From: Burkholderiales bacterium RIFCSPHIGHO2_12_FULL_69_20
Lineage (GTDB): Bacteria; Pseudomonadota; Gammaproteobacteria; Burkholderiales; Burkholderiaceae_C
Length of the DNA: 32,816 nt
Direction of reading: 5' to 3'
Assembly (NCBI GenBank): GCA_001770815.1
Contig: MESD01000198.1
Span: 37,561-70,376, forward strand
Both the position numbers and the translations under genes were made by a program. The notes under the pieces are model-generated. The model had not been told where the DNA came from. It saw only the letters and a list, made by a program, of their open reading frames with translations, and searched no databases. Shown here one piece after another: positions 20,432 to 29,046 of this stretch; the stretch's first letter is position 1; each line of letters begins with the position of its first letter.

Positions 20432-22558
20432 TCAGTGCGGGCCGCTGGCCAGCCAGGCGCTGGCGTCGGCGGCGGTCATCGGCGGCTCGTACCAGCCGCC
20501 TTGCAGCAGGCCGCAGCCGGCGCTGCGCAAGGCGTCGGCCTGGGCGCCGGTGGCCACGCCGGTCGCGCACACCGGCAGGCCCAGGCCATCGGCCAGCGTT
20601 GTGATGCCACGCAGCACCGCCGCGGTGGCGGCATCCTGCGGCAGCGCACCCACCAGCGAGGGCCCGACCAGCAGGCCGGCCAGTGGCAGGTGACGCAGAT
20701 CGGCCAGCGCGGCGCCGCCGTGGCCGAAGTCGTCCAGCCACAGCGGCGCGCCCAGTTGCGCCAGCTGGTCGAAGGTGCGGCGCACCAGCGCCCGGTCACC
20801 GGCCAGCAGGGCCTCGGGCAGCTCGAGCGCCAGCGGCGGCTCGGCCATCGGCTGCTGCGCCAGCGCGCGGCCCACCGCGGCGGCCAGGCCTTCGGCCTGC
20901 GGCACCAGGCCGTTCAGGTTCAGTGACAGCGGCGCCGCCACGCCCATCGCCTGCCAGCGCGTGGCCAGCCGCAGCGCCTCTTGCAGCGCCCACTCCAGCA
21001 GGGACTGCAGCATGCGGCGGCGCCCACCTTCGGTGAAGTCGGCCGGCGCCAGCCAGCCGCGTTCGGGGTGGCGCCAGCGCAGCACCGCCTGCAATCCACC
21101 CAAGCGGCCGCGCAGGCCCATCAAGCCCGCAGCATCGCCCGCCAGCGCCAGCCGGGGTTGCAGCATCAGGTGGAATTCACCTCGCGCCAGGCCTTCGGCC
21201 ACACGCGCGTCCAGCCGCTGGCCGTTCTCGATGGCGGTGGCCATCGCCGGCTCGAACATCGCCACCACCGCCCGGCCGGCCGCCTTGCCGGCGTACATCG
21301 CCGCGTCGGCATGGCGCAGCAAGGTGTCGGCGCTGTGGCTGTCGTCGGGGTACAGCGCCACGCCGATGGTGGGCGTCACGCTCAGCTGCTGGCCGCCCCA
21401 GGCCACCGGCTCGGCCATCGCCGCCAGCAGGCGCAGGCCGGCCTCCTGCGCCTCGGCGCGGCTGGCCACCTCGGGCATCAGGATGACGAATTCGTCGCCG
21501 CCGAAACGGCCCGCCACCGCGCCATCGCGCAGCCGACCCAGCAGCCGCTCGGCCACGCCACGCAGCAGCGCGTCGCCGGCCAGGTGGCCATGCGCATCGT
21601 TGACCTGTTTGAAGTGGTCGAGGTCGACGAACAGCAGGGCCAGCGACGGCGCACCGCTGGCATGGCGCTCGATGGCCGCGCCCAGCGCGTCCATGAACGC
21701 GCCGCGGTTGCGCAGGCCGGTCAAGGTGTCGTGCTCGGCCAGGTGGCGCATGCGTGCGCGCGCCGCCTGGCGGTCGCGGATGTCGCGCACCACCACCATG
21801 CGCAGCGTGTCGCCGTCGCGCGGCAGCACGCGCGCGATCAGCTCCACCGGCACCTGTTCGCCACGGTGGTCGAGCAGGGCCGATTCGTAGGGCTGCTCGC
21901 TGGGGTGGGCGTAACCCTGCTGGGCGCGCGGCCGATGCTCGGGCGCGACGAAGTCCATCACCGGCCGGCCCAGCATGTCCTCGCGCCGGTAACCCAGCAT
22001 CTGCAGGATCGGCGGATTGACGTCGCTGACCACGCCCTCGCGGTGGAAGGCGATGCCCTCGACGCTGGCGTCCATGAATTTGCGCAGCCGCTCCTCGCCG
22101 TCGCGCAGCGCCTGCTGGGCATCCTGGAAGCGGGTGATGTCGTTGATCAGCACGAAGGCGCCCTGCGGATCGGCGAAGGCATCGCCGTGCTCGTGCAGGT
22201 GCGGCACCAGGCTGACCTCGAACTGGTGCACCTGGCCGGCGGCATCGACCATGCTGCGGATGTAGGACACGGTCTGGCGCTGCGCGAACATGCGCTCGAT
22301 GTGCGGCTCGATCTGGCGCAGCGCCTCGGCGCCGACGATCTCGGCCAGGCCCCGCCCGACGATGCCACCCGGGGTGTGGCCGAAGGTGGCGGCATAAGCC
22401 CGGTTGGCATAGGCGCAGCGCAGACCGTCCTGCTCGTAGTAGGCCATCAGCACCGGCATGCTGTCGGCCATCAGCGCGAAGCGCTGCAGCAGCGCCAGGG
22501 CCGATGCCAGGTCGGTGGGCACAGGCGCGGCGTCAGGTGGTGGGGGCGGGGGCGACAT
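20432..22558 (-). CDS. PAS-PAS-GGDEF protein with degenerate EAL domain (probable diguanylate cyclase)
   Basis: This 708-residue, apparently soluble signalling protein has two PAS-like sensor regions (about 28-145 and 155-262), a GGDEF domain (about 270-437) and an EAL-like domain (about 455-705). The GGDEF half looks active: DTLTGLRNR (277-285), DLDHFKQVND (312-321) and intact GGDEF (353-357), so it should make cyclic di-GMP. The EAL half looks inactive as a phosphodiesterase: the EAL motif is QAV (490-492), LKID is LLVG (629-632) and EGVE is TGVA (666-669), although DDFG (609-612) remains. It may serve as a sensor or scaffold. The ATG at 22558 is chosen over an upstream frame start at 22645 because the latter overlaps udg. 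It follows udg by 23 bp and is likely in the tsaB operon. Confidence 0.92.
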   Translation of the reverse strand: MSPPPPPPDAAPVPTDLASALALLQRFALMADSMPVLMAYYEQDGLRCAYANRAYAATFGHTPGGIVGRGLAEIVGAEALRQIEPHIERMFAQRQTVSYIRSMVDAAGQVHQFEVSLVPHLHEHGDAFADPQGAFVLINDITRFQDAQQALRDGEERLRKFMDASVEGIAFHREGVVSDVNPPILQMLGYRREDMLGRPVMDFVAPEHRPRAQQGYAHPSEQPYESALLDHRGEQVPVELIARVLPRDGDTLRMVVVRDIRDRQAARARMRHLAEHDTLTGLRNRGAFMDALGAAIERHASGAPSLALLFVDLDHFKQVNDAHGHLAGDALLRGVAERLLGRLRDGAVAGRFGGDEFVILMPEVASRAEAQEAGLRLLAAMAEPVAWGGQQLSVTPTIGVALYPDDSHSADTLLRHADAAMYAGKAAGRAVVAMFEPAMATAIENGQRLDARVAEGLARGEFHLMLQPRLALAGDAAGLMGLRGRLGGLQAVLRWRHPERGWLAPADFTEGGRRRMLQSLLEWALQEALRLATRWQAMGVAAPLSLNLNGLVPQAEGLAAAVGRALAQQPMAEPPLALELPEALLAGDRALVRRTFDQLAQLGAPLWLDDFGHGGAALADLRHLPLAGLLVGPSLVGALPQDAATAAVLRGITTLADGLGLPVCATGVATGAQADALRSAGCGLLQGGWYEPPMTAADASAWLASGPH

Positions 22559-22581
22559 GCGGGGCTCCGGCCGGTTGGTGT

Positions 22582-23445
22582 TCAGGCGCGGGCGGGCGCC
22601 GGCGCGGGCAGGGTCTGGGCGTCCAGGCACGACGCGGCCAGGCACAGGTCGTCCCAGGCGCGGGCCTTGTCGGCCGGCTGGCGCAGCAGGTAGGCTGGGT
22701 GGTAGGTGACGACCAGCGGCACACCGCGCCAGTGGTGCACCTGGCCACGCAGCCGGCCGATGGGCGCATCACTGCCCAGCAGCGACCGCACCGCGAAGGC
22801 CCCCATTGCCAGGATCACCCGCGGCTGCACCAGCGCCACCTGCCGCTCCAGGAAGGGCTGGCAGGTGGCCAGTTCCTCGGCCGACGGATTGCGGTTGTGC
22901 GGTGGCCGGCATTTCAGCGTGTTGGCGATGAACACCTGGCGCTCGGGCGGCGCCTCGTCGCGCGTGAGGCCCAGCGCGGCCAGCATGCGGTCGAGCAACT
23001 GGCCCGCCGCGCCGACGAAGGGCTCGCCGCGCTGGTCTTCCTGCTCGCCCGGGGCCTCGCCCACGACCATCAAGTGCGCGCGTGGGTGGCCCACGCCGAA
23101 CACCGTGTGCCGGCGTGAATCGCACAGGCCGCAGGCGCGGCAGCCGGCCACCGCGTCACGCAGCGCGGGCCAGTCCAGCGTGGCCACCGGCGACGCGCCA
23201 ACCGGCACGGGCGCCTGGAGCGTGAGGGCCGGCGGCGGCGCCTGCAGGTCCGGCGGACGCTGCGCCACGGCAGTCGCGGGCGCCAGCGTGGCGGCCGGTG
23301 CCGGCATGGCCGCCACCGATGCGGCCATCGCAGGCGCCTCGACCACGCCGGCGGCCGGGTGCTCGGCCATCGGGGCATCCACCGGCGCCCACAGCCGCAG
23401 GCCCATCTCGCGCAGCATGGCCTGCTGCCGATCAGACCAGCGCAT
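22582..23445 (-). CDS. Family 4 uracil-DNA glycosylase, 4Fe-4S type
   Basis: The enzyme removes uracil from DNA, starting base excision repair. The 287-residue protein has an N-terminal Ala/Pro-rich, probably disordered region (about 25-90), then the catalytic core. Cluster cysteines are visible as C102 and C105 in CRAC and C179 and C195 in KCRPPHNRNPSAEELATC. Active-site motifs are GEAPGEQED (129-137) and HPAYLL (249-254), typical of family 4 (UdgA-like) glycosylases. The ATG at 23445 gives the usual MRWSDRQQAMLREMG start and overlaps the end of rimI by 14 bp; an ATG at 23472 is possible but less likely. High genomic GC makes cytosine deamination repair useful; the position next to a cyclic di-GMP gene has no obvious meaning. 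Confidence 0.92.
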   Translation of the reverse strand: MRWSDRQQAMLREMGLRLWAPVDAPMAEHPAAGVVEAPAMAASVAAMPAPAATLAPATAVAQRPPDLQAPPPALTLQAPVPVGASPVATLDWPALRDAVAGCRACGLCDSRRHTVFGVGHPRAHLMVVGEAPGEQEDQRGEPFVGAAGQLLDRMLAALGLTRDEAPPERQVFIANTLKCRPPHNRNPSAEELATCQPFLERQVALVQPRVILAMGAFAVRSLLGSDAPIGRLRGQVHHWRGVPLVVTYHPAYLLRQPADKARAWDDLCLAASCLDAQTLPAPAPARA

Positions 23446-23953
23446 CACCCGTCCCGCGGAGTTGGGCGCCAATGCCGCTGTCCAGCGCCAGGCGCATCAC
23501 CACCGCGTCTTCGCGCTTCTGGCGCTCGGCCGGGTAGTAGTCGCGGCGTTGGCCCACCTCGGCAAAGCCGGCCGCGGCATACAGCGCCCGGGCGCCGTGG
23601 TTGCTTTGCCGCACCTCCAGCCACAGCGCGGTGTCGCCGCGCTGGCGCGCCCAGTCGGCCAGCGCGTCCAGCATCGCCCGGCCATGGCCGCCGCGCTGGT
23701 GGGCCGGCGCCACGGTGAGGTTGAGCAGATGGGTTTCCTCGAAGCCGGGCAAGGCCACGCAGTAACCGATCAGGCGGTGGGCCGCGTCGTGGCGCAGCCA
23801 GGCCAGGTAGCCGGCCGCCAGCGAATCGACGAAGTTGCCGCGGGTCCACGGAAAGCTGTAGGCCGTCACCTCGATGGCCAGCACCGCATCCAGGTCGCTC
23901 ACGCCCATGACGCGGTGCGTGGGTTCAGGGGCCGGGCGCAGCACCGCGTTCAT
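23432..23953 (-). CDS. rimI: Ribosomal protein S18 alanine N-acetyltransferase
   Basis: RimI is a GNAT acetyltransferase that acetylates the N-terminal alanine of ribosomal protein S18 with acetyl-CoA. The 173-residue protein shows the GNAT fold: DLDAVLAIEVTAYSFPWTRGNF near the start, LLNLTVAPAHQRGGHGRAML with the acetyl-CoA-binding Gln/Arg-x-x-Gly-x-Gly/Ala loop, and LEVRQSNHGARALYAAAGF, all characteristic of RimI. The ATG at 23953 overlaps the TGA of tsaB in an ATGA arrangement (23950-23953), implying translational coupling. tsaB-rimI linkage is common in proteobacteria, which supports the assignment. Its end overlaps udg by 14 bp. Confidence 0.93.
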   Translation of the reverse strand: MNAVLRPAPEPTHRVMGVSDLDAVLAIEVTAYSFPWTRGNFVDSLAAGYLAWLRHDAAHRLIGYCVALPGFEETHLLNLTVAPAHQRGGHGRAMLDALADWARQRGDTALWLEVRQSNHGARALYAAAGFAEVGQRRDYYPAERQKREDAVVMRLALDSGIGAQLRGTGDALV

Positions 23954-24717
23954 GGCGTGTGGCCGCTGGTGTTGGCGACGGTGGATGCGGCCACCGCTGC
24001 GGCGCTGCGCAGCGCCAGGCGTTCGGCCGTGGTCTGGGCCACCTTGTCGCGCAGGTACAGCGGCAGGGCCTGATCGGCCGGCAGGCTGCGGCCCATCGCC
24101 CAGGCTGCTTCGGCCAGGCGCAACAGGGCGGCGGCGCGGTCGGCGCTGTGCGGCCAGCAGCGGGCATCGCCCCAGGGCAAGCGGTCGGCAAACGCGGTGA
24201 TCGCGCTGCCTGCCACCTGTGTGGGCGGCGCGGCCAGCCAGGCTGCGGCCAGCGCTGCCAGGGTGCACAGCTGCGGCGCCACCAACACCTGCCAGCCGGT
24301 GGCGGTGTGGCGGTAGGCAGCGGCATACACCTCGTCCATGCGGGCGTCCATCGCCACCCACCAATCGGTGCCACCGGGTTCGTTGGCGGCGTTGGCCTGC
24401 AGCCGCGCGTCCTCGGCCACGATCAGCAGGCTGTCGATGGCCAGCACCGGCGTGGCATGCGCCAAGGCCAGGCCCTGGGCCACGGCGCAGGCGGTGCGCA
24501 GGCCGGTGAAGGCGCCCGGCCCCTGGCCGAATGCGATGGCCTGCACGGCCGGCATCGCCAGGCCGGCCTGGCCCAGCAGGTCCATCAGCAAGGGAATCAA
24601 CCGGGCCGAGGCTTGCTTGCCACCGGGCTCGTTGATGCACCAGCGCCCGGCCGGTGCCCGCAGCGCGACGGCAAGCGCTTCGGTGGCGGTGTCCAGGGCG
24701 AGCAGGCGCGGTGTCAT
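23950..24717 (-). CDS. tsaB: tRNA threonylcarbamoyladenosine biosynthesis protein TsaB
   Basis: TsaB is the regulatory partner of TsaD in the complex that adds the threonylcarbamoyl group to A37 of ANN-decoding tRNAs. The 255-residue protein has the ASKHA-type start PRLLALDTATEALAVAL and the conserved IAFGQGPGAFTGLRTACAVAQGLA, with lengths normal for TsaB. The frame is open to 24858, but the ATG at 24717 gives the family N-terminus. It leads the tsaB-rimI-udg-GGDEF run. A gene for TsaC, which makes the threonylcarbamoyl-AMP substrate, lies 1.5 kb away in another unit on the same strand. Confidence 0.93.
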   Translation of the reverse strand: MTPRLLALDTATEALAVALRAPAGRWCINEPGGKQASARLIPLLMDLLGQAGLAMPAVQAIAFGQGPGAFTGLRTACAVAQGLALAHATPVLAIDSLLIVAEDARLQANAANEPGGTDWWVAMDARMDEVYAAAYRHTATGWQVLVAPQLCTLAALAAAWLAAPPTQVAGSAITAFADRLPWGDARCWPHSADRAAALLRLAEAAWAMGRSLPADQALPLYLRDKVAQTTAERLALRSAAAVAASTVANTSGHTP

Positions 24718-24887
24718 GGTGGACAACGAGTGTAGCGGCCGGTCCGTGGCCCGGCGGTGCGTGTCCGGCGTGCGGGGGGCGGTCTGCGCCGGGCGGGCAA
24801 GGTGCATGCGGCTGTGGCAGCATTCAGGGTTTACACCCGGTTCTCCAACCATCACCACGCGCCGCCGCCGCGGGCCGCCTCTGTCCC

Positions 24888-25181
24888 ATGAGTTTGCTGG
24901 ACCCCCAATGGCTGGGCTACGTGGCCGCCACCTTGACCACCGCGTCCTTTGTGCCGCAGGCTTGGCAGACCTTCCGGTCGACCGATCTGGCCGGCATTTC
25001 GCTGAGCATGTACAGCGCCTTCACGCTGGGCGTGGGGCTGTGGCTGCTCTACGGCCTGGCGCTGGGGCAGTGGCCGATCATCGTGGCCAATGCCGTCACG
25101 CTGGGCCTGGCGGGCACCATCCTGCTGCGCACCTGGCGCGCACGCCGGCGCGCGCTGGCAGCCATCAGAACGGGTTGTTGA
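24888..25181 (+). CDS. SemiSWEET-like PQ-loop membrane transporter
   Basis: This 97-residue protein has three predicted membrane helices (about 8-26, 37-57 and 63-81), the length and layout of bacterial SemiSWEET half-transporters, which act as dimers to move sugars across the inner membrane. The PQ motif is visible as SFVPQAWQTF in helix 1, followed by the family's STDLAGISLSMYSAFTLGVG and LWLLYGL. A basic C-terminal tail (WRARRRALAA) faces the cytoplasm by the positive-inside rule. The ATG at 24888 is the only reasonable start; no strong ribosome binding site is seen. The 170 bp before it, shared with divergent tsaB, must hold its promoter. Its last 17 bp overlap the 3' end of the convergent lipoprotein gene. 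The substrate is unknown. Confidence 0.85.
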   Translation: MSLLDPQWLGYVAATLTTASFVPQAWQTFRSTDLAGISLSMYSAFTLGVGLWLLYGLALGQWPIIVANAVTLGLAGTILLRTWRARRRALAAIRTGC

Positions 25182-26166
25182 CGGCGCGCGACTGCAACTG
25201 CTGGCCGATGAGGTTGTGCGCCTCGGGGCCGAGGTGGCGGTCGTCGGCCCACAGGTGGCTGCTGGTCGAGGCGCCGCTCACCAGCGTGCTGGTGGTGGTG
25301 TCGTCGGTGATCACGCAATCCTTGGCCGACGCGGTGGTGCAGGCGGCGTCGGTGGCGCTGGACGGCGCGGTCAGGAACGAGGTTGGCAGCTTGTTCATCG
25401 CGGCCACGATGTCGTCGGCCAGCACCAGGCCCCAGTTGCGGCCGTCGTTGGGCTCGACATTGGTGCGCAGGTTGCCGTTGAGCTCGAAGCTCAGTTCCGA
25501 CATCAGCCCCTCGGCGCCCGGGTAGACCAGCGCCTGCGCGCGGGCATAGGGGCTCAGGCCGAGGTCGGGCGAGGTGATCACCAGCACCCGGGCGCCGGTG
25601 TTCAGGATCGTGCCGACCAGGGCAGCGGCGTTGCGACCGCGCTGGCGGGCGGCGCCGATGGCCTGGTCGCGGGTGAGCGTGCCGTCGCGCACCGACTCGA
25701 ACAGCGCGATCACGTCGTTGCCGCCGATCATCAGCGACACCATGTCGGTCTTGCCCAGGTTGGGCACGCTGGCGATCTGCGCGGCCAGGCCCGTGGTGGC
25801 GTCGTCGATGCGCGCATCGGCCACGGCGTAGATGAAGGCCTTGGGCGTCAGGCTGTTCGGGTTGCACTGCTCGAATACGAAGCCGTAGAGGTTGGCGAGC
25901 GACTGCACGAAGGTGGGCAGCAAGCTGCACTTGCCCGCGACGGTGCCGCGGCGGTCGTTGATCGTGTACTTGAAACCGTCGTGGCTGCCGTCGTCGACGA
26001 TCACGCTGTTCTCGTCGCCCAGGGCGATCACCCGCTCGGGAATGAAGGGTTCCACCTGCGAGGTGCCGCCGCCGCAGGCGGTGAGCATCGCCGCCGCCAG
26101 GGCGACCGGGGCGAGAGGGGCCAGCAGGCGGGTGCCCAGGCGGCGCAGATCACGAAGAAGAGTCAT
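25165..26166 (-). CDS. SGNH/GDSL-like lipoprotein hydrolase with altered block I
   Basis: The 333-residue protein has a lipoprotein signal peptide ending LTAC (lipid Cys31) and then a sequence resembling SGNH hydrolases (esterases or lipases). Block III is GGND (148-151), and block V has D308-x-x-H311 (DDRHL). Block I, normally GDS, reads GDENS (50-54), so Glu stands where the serine nucleophile is expected and the nearest serine is S54. It may be a variant with a shifted serine or an inactive relative. It should be exported and membrane-anchored. The ATG at 26166 gives a good signal peptide; a start 10 codons upstream is possible. It follows tsaC by 52 bp and overlaps the SemiSWEET gene's end by 17 bp. 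Confidence 0.8.
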   Translation of the reverse strand: MTLLRDLRRLGTRLLAPLAPVALAAAMLTACGGGTSQVEPFIPERVIALGDENSVIVDDGSHDGFKYTINDRRGTVAGKCSLLPTFVQSLANLYGFVFEQCNPNSLTPKAFIYAVADARIDDATTGLAAQIASVPNLGKTDMVSLMIGGNDVIALFESVRDGTLTRDQAIGAARQRGRNAAALVGTILNTGARVLVITSPDLGLSPYARAQALVYPGAEGLMSELSFELNGNLRTNVEPNDGRNWGLVLADDIVAAMNKLPTSFLTAPSSATDAACTTASAKDCVITDDTTTSTLVSGASTSSHLWADDRHLGPEAHNLIGQQLQSRAVNNPF

Positions 26167-26218
26167 CAATAGTCCATCAGCATCACAAGGCATCCCCGGC
26201 ACGCGCCGGGCCGGCCGG

Positions 26219-27202
26219 TCAGGCCGCCGCCGCAGCGCGGCGCAGCCGGTCGAGCACCCCTTCCCAAGCGGGATCGTCGGGTGGCTGCTCCACCCAGATT
26301 TCAGCCGCGCCGGCGTCGTCGAACCGGCGCAGCACGGCAAACAGTTCATGGGCCGCCGCGGCCGGATCGTCGGGCATCCGGTGCCAGGGCACACCCGCCG
26401 GGGCAGCGCCAGTCCGCCGCGAATATACCGCCAGCCCCGCCGGCCACGTTGCCGGTTCGTGAAGCGCCGCGGCCAGCGCCGGCGCCGGCCACAGGCGCAG
26501 TTGCGCGGTGGGCGCGTAGTGCGCCGCCAGCGTGCCCGGCGCCCGGGGGGCTCGGGCGTCGGGTGCGTGCAGCGGCTCGCCCAGCACCGCCTCGATTGCG
26601 GCCCGGGTCAGCACGCCCGGGCGCAGCAGCACCGGGCTGCCGCGGCTGACATCGACGATGGTCGATTCGATCCCGACCGCGCAATCGCCGCCGTCGAGCA
26701 CCCACAGGGGGGGGCCGAATTCGCTGACCACATGCGCCGCACTGGTGGGGCTGATGCGGCCGAAGCGGTTGGCGCTGGGCGCGGCCACGCCGGCCACGCC
26801 ATGTTGCGCAGCCTGTTGCAGCAGCGCACGCGCCACCGGGTGCGACGGGCAGCGCAGCCCGATGCTGGACTGGCCGCCGGCCGCCGAGCTGGCCACGCCG
26901 GGCGCACGCGGCACGATCACCGTCAGCGGCCCCGGCCAGAAGGCGCGCACCAGCCGCTGGGCCGCGGGCGGCATTTGCGCCGCGAAGACCGCGGCCTGCT
27001 CGGCGCCGGCCACGTGCACGATCAGCGGGTGGTCGGCCGGCCGGCCCTTGGCTGCAAAGATGGCGGCCACCGCGCGGTCGTCGTCGGCGCGGGCCCCCAG
27101 GCCGTAGACCGTCTCGGTTGGAAACGCCACCAGGCCGCCGTCGGCCAGCCGTTGCGCGGCGGCGGCCAGCGCGGCCGCGTCGTCGCCGGGAAGGATGGGC
27201 AT
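26219..27202 (-). CDS. tsaC: L-threonylcarbamoyladenylate synthase (Sua5/TsaC type)
   Basis: The enzyme makes threonylcarbamoyl-AMP from threonine, bicarbonate and ATP, the first step of tRNA t6A modification. The 327-residue protein is the long Sua5 form: a YrdC domain (about 8-195; VAFPTETVYGLGA, FAAKGRPADHPL, SSIGLRCPSHPVA, APSANRFGRISPTS) plus a C-terminal Sua5 domain joined by a linker with APGTLAAHYAP. The ATG at 27202 is used; the longer open frame is antisense-like overlap with purK. It lies 11 bp after purK and is likely in the same operon. The symbol could equally be sua5. Confidence 0.92.
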   Translation of the reverse strand: MPILPGDDAAALAAAAQRLADGGLVAFPTETVYGLGARADDDRAVAAIFAAKGRPADHPLIVHVAGAEQAAVFAAQMPPAAQRLVRAFWPGPLTVIVPRAPGVASSAAGGQSSIGLRCPSHPVARALLQQAAQHGVAGVAAPSANRFGRISPTSAAHVVSEFGPPLWVLDGGDCAVGIESTIVDVSRGSPVLLRPGVLTRAAIEAVLGEPLHAPDARAPRAPGTLAAHYAPTAQLRLWPAPALAAALHEPATWPAGLAVYSRRTGAAPAGVPWHRMPDDPAAAAHELFAVLRRFDDAGAAEIWVEQPPDDPAWEGVLDRLRRAAAAA

Positions 27203-27213
27203 GGGGCGGTGGA

Positions 27214-28374
27214 TCAGAACGCCGGCAGGCCCAGCAGCGCGGCCGCCTGCAGCGCGGTGGCGCGGGCCTCGACCGGGGTGGCGGCGGTCAGCGTCAGGTG
27301 CCCCATCTTGCGGCCGGGGCGTGCGCTGGTCTTGCCGTACAGGTGCAGGTGCACGCCGGGCAGGGCGAGCACGGCGGCCCACGGCGGCGTCTTCTCGGTG
27401 CCGTCACGCCACCACAGATCGCCCAGCAGGTTGAGCATCACCGCGGCCGAGTGCTGGCGCGGCGCCACCAGCGGCAGCCCGGTGAGGGTGCGCACCTGCA
27501 GCTCGAACTGGCTGATGTCGGCGCCGTCGATCGACCAGTGGCCCGAGTTGTGGGGGCGCGGCGCCATCTCGTTGGCCACCAGACGGCCATCGGACAAGAT
27601 GAAGAACTCGACGCACAACACGCCTACGTAGGCCATGGATTCGGCCAGCGCGGCGGCGGCATCGGCCGCCTGCTGCTGCAGCGCCGGCGTGGCATCGGGC
27701 GCCGGCACCTGGGTCACGGCGAGGATGCCGTCGCGGTGCAGGTTCTGCTGCACCGGCAGGCGCACCACGTCGCCGCTGGCGCTGCGCGCCACCACCACGC
27801 TCAGCTCGAGCGCCAGCGGCAGCAGCTGCTCCAGCACACAGGGCACGTTGCCGAGCTGGTGCCAGGCAGCAGCCAGCGCAGCGCGATCAGCCACCCGCAC
27901 CTGGCCCTTGCCGTCGTAGCCGAGGCGGGCGGTCTTCAGGATACCCGGCAGCAGGGCCCCATCCACCGCGGCCAGCCGCTCGGGGGTGTCGATCAGCGCA
28001 AACGGCGCGCAGGGCACGCCGCTGCGACGGAACTGCGCCTTCTCGGCGGCGCGGTCCTGGCACACGGCCACGGCGTCGGCGGTGGGCGCCACCGGCCGGT
28101 GCGCGCCCAGCGTGACCAGCGCGCCGGCCGGCACGTTCTCGAACTCGGTGGTGATCGCCGCGCTGCGCTGCATCAGCTGCGCCAGGCCCTGCTCGTCGAG
28201 GTAATCGGTGGCGATATGGTAATGCGCCACCAGGCCGGCCGGCGAGGTCGGATCATCGTCGAGCACCGCGGTGAAGTAACCCATCTCCTGGGCAGCCTGC
28301 ACGAACATGCGGCCGAGCTGGCCGCCGCCCATCACGCCGAGGGTGGCGCCGGGCAGGATCGAACGTGGGGTCAT
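27214..28374 (-). CDS. purK: N5-carboxyaminoimidazole ribonucleotide synthase
   Basis: PurK uses ATP and bicarbonate to carboxylate AIR to N5-CAIR in purine biosynthesis. The 386-residue ATP-grasp protein starts with [20 protein letters not shown], has [10 protein letters not shown], the lysine-containing [14 protein letters not shown], and metal-binding [12 protein letters not shown]. Its ATG overlaps the purE stop in an ATGA arrangement (28371-28374), implying coupled translation, as expected for the two enzymes acting in sequence. It is followed 11 bp later by tsaC. Confidence 0.95.
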   Translation of the reverse strand: MTPRSILPGATLGVMGGGQLGRMFVQAAQEMGYFTAVLDDDPTSPAGLVAHYHIATDYLDEQGLAQLMQRSAAITTEFENVPAGALVTLGAHRPVAPTADAVAVCQDRAAEKAQFRRSGVPCAPFALIDTPERLAAVDGALLPGILKTARLGYDGKGQVRVADRAALAAAWHQLGNVPCVLEQLLPLALELSVVVARSASGDVVRLPVQQNLHRDGILAVTQVPAPDATPALQQQAADAAAALAESMAYVGVLCVEFFILSDGRLVANEMAPRPHNSGHWSIDGADISQFELQVRTLTGLPLVAPRQHSAAVMLNLLGDLWWRDGTEKTPPWAAVLALPGVHLHLYGKTSARPGRKMGHLTLTAATPVEARATALQAAALLGLPAF

Positions 28375-28859
28375 TTCAGTTCAGCAGTCATGGCGAGCGC
28401 GGCCTCGGTCTGGCGGGCGCGGAAGGCCTCCAGCCGGGTGCGCAACAGGGGATCGGTGGTGGCCAGCATGGCCACCGCGAACAGCGCCGCATTGGCCGCG
28501 CCGGCCGCGCCGATGGCGAAGGTGGCGACCGGGATGCCCTTGGGCATCATCACGATGGAATGCAGCGAATCGACGCCCGACAGGTGCTTGCTGGCCACCG
28601 GCACGCCCAGCACCGGCACGGTGGTCTTGGCCGCCAGCATGCCCGGCAGGTGGGCCGCACCACCGGCGCCGGCGATGATGGCGCGCAGCCCGCGGCCGGC
28701 GGCGGCCTCGGCGTAGGCGAACATCTGATCGGGCATGCGGTGGGCCGAGACCACCCGGCATTCATGCGGCACGCCAAACTCGGCGAGAATCTGCGTGGCT
28801 TGCCGCATCGTCTCCCAGTCACTGGACGAGCCCATCAGTACACCCACCTGCACGCCCAT
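28371..28859 (-). CDS. purE: N5-carboxyaminoimidazole ribonucleotide mutase
   Basis: PurE moves the carboxyl group of N5-CAIR to give CAIR, directly after PurK. The 162-residue version shows [12 protein letters not shown] near the start, [12 protein letters not shown] and [14 protein letters not shown], the class I PurE signatures. The ATG at 28859 is preferred because it has an AGAGGGG ribosome binding site and the usual N-terminus. A GTG at 28943 in the same frame would add 28 residues (Ala/Gly/Pro-rich) and cannot be ruled out. It is the first gene of purE-purK-tsaC-lipoprotein. The shared gap with cnoX holds the divergent promoters. Confidence 0.93.
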   Translation of the reverse strand: MGVQVGVLMGSSSDWETMRQATQILAEFGVPHECRVVSAHRMPDQMFAYAEAAAGRGLRAIIAGAGGAAHLPGMLAAKTTVPVLGVPVASKHLSGVDSLHSIVMMPKGIPVATFAIGAAGAANAALFAVAMLATTDPLLRTRLEAFRARQTEAALAMTAELK

Positions 28860-29046
28860 CGGCCCCTCTGACGGGGCGCCGGCCGCCTCGCCAGCCGCGG
28901 TGCCGGCATCCGGGTTCAGGGGGTGTTTTTCGGTGGGGTTCACGTCGGGCGGGGCGACGAGGCGCCGGCAGCTGCAAGAGCATTGAATTGTAGGCGGCAG
29001 CCCCTATCTGCCGCTGTTTGCCCCATCACCACCCCCTGGCCGACCC

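Noticed and set aside
20981-22693. 570-codon plus-strand open frame across the GGDEF gene
   Set aside because: It is antisense to a protein with clear PAS, GGDEF and EAL-like motifs.
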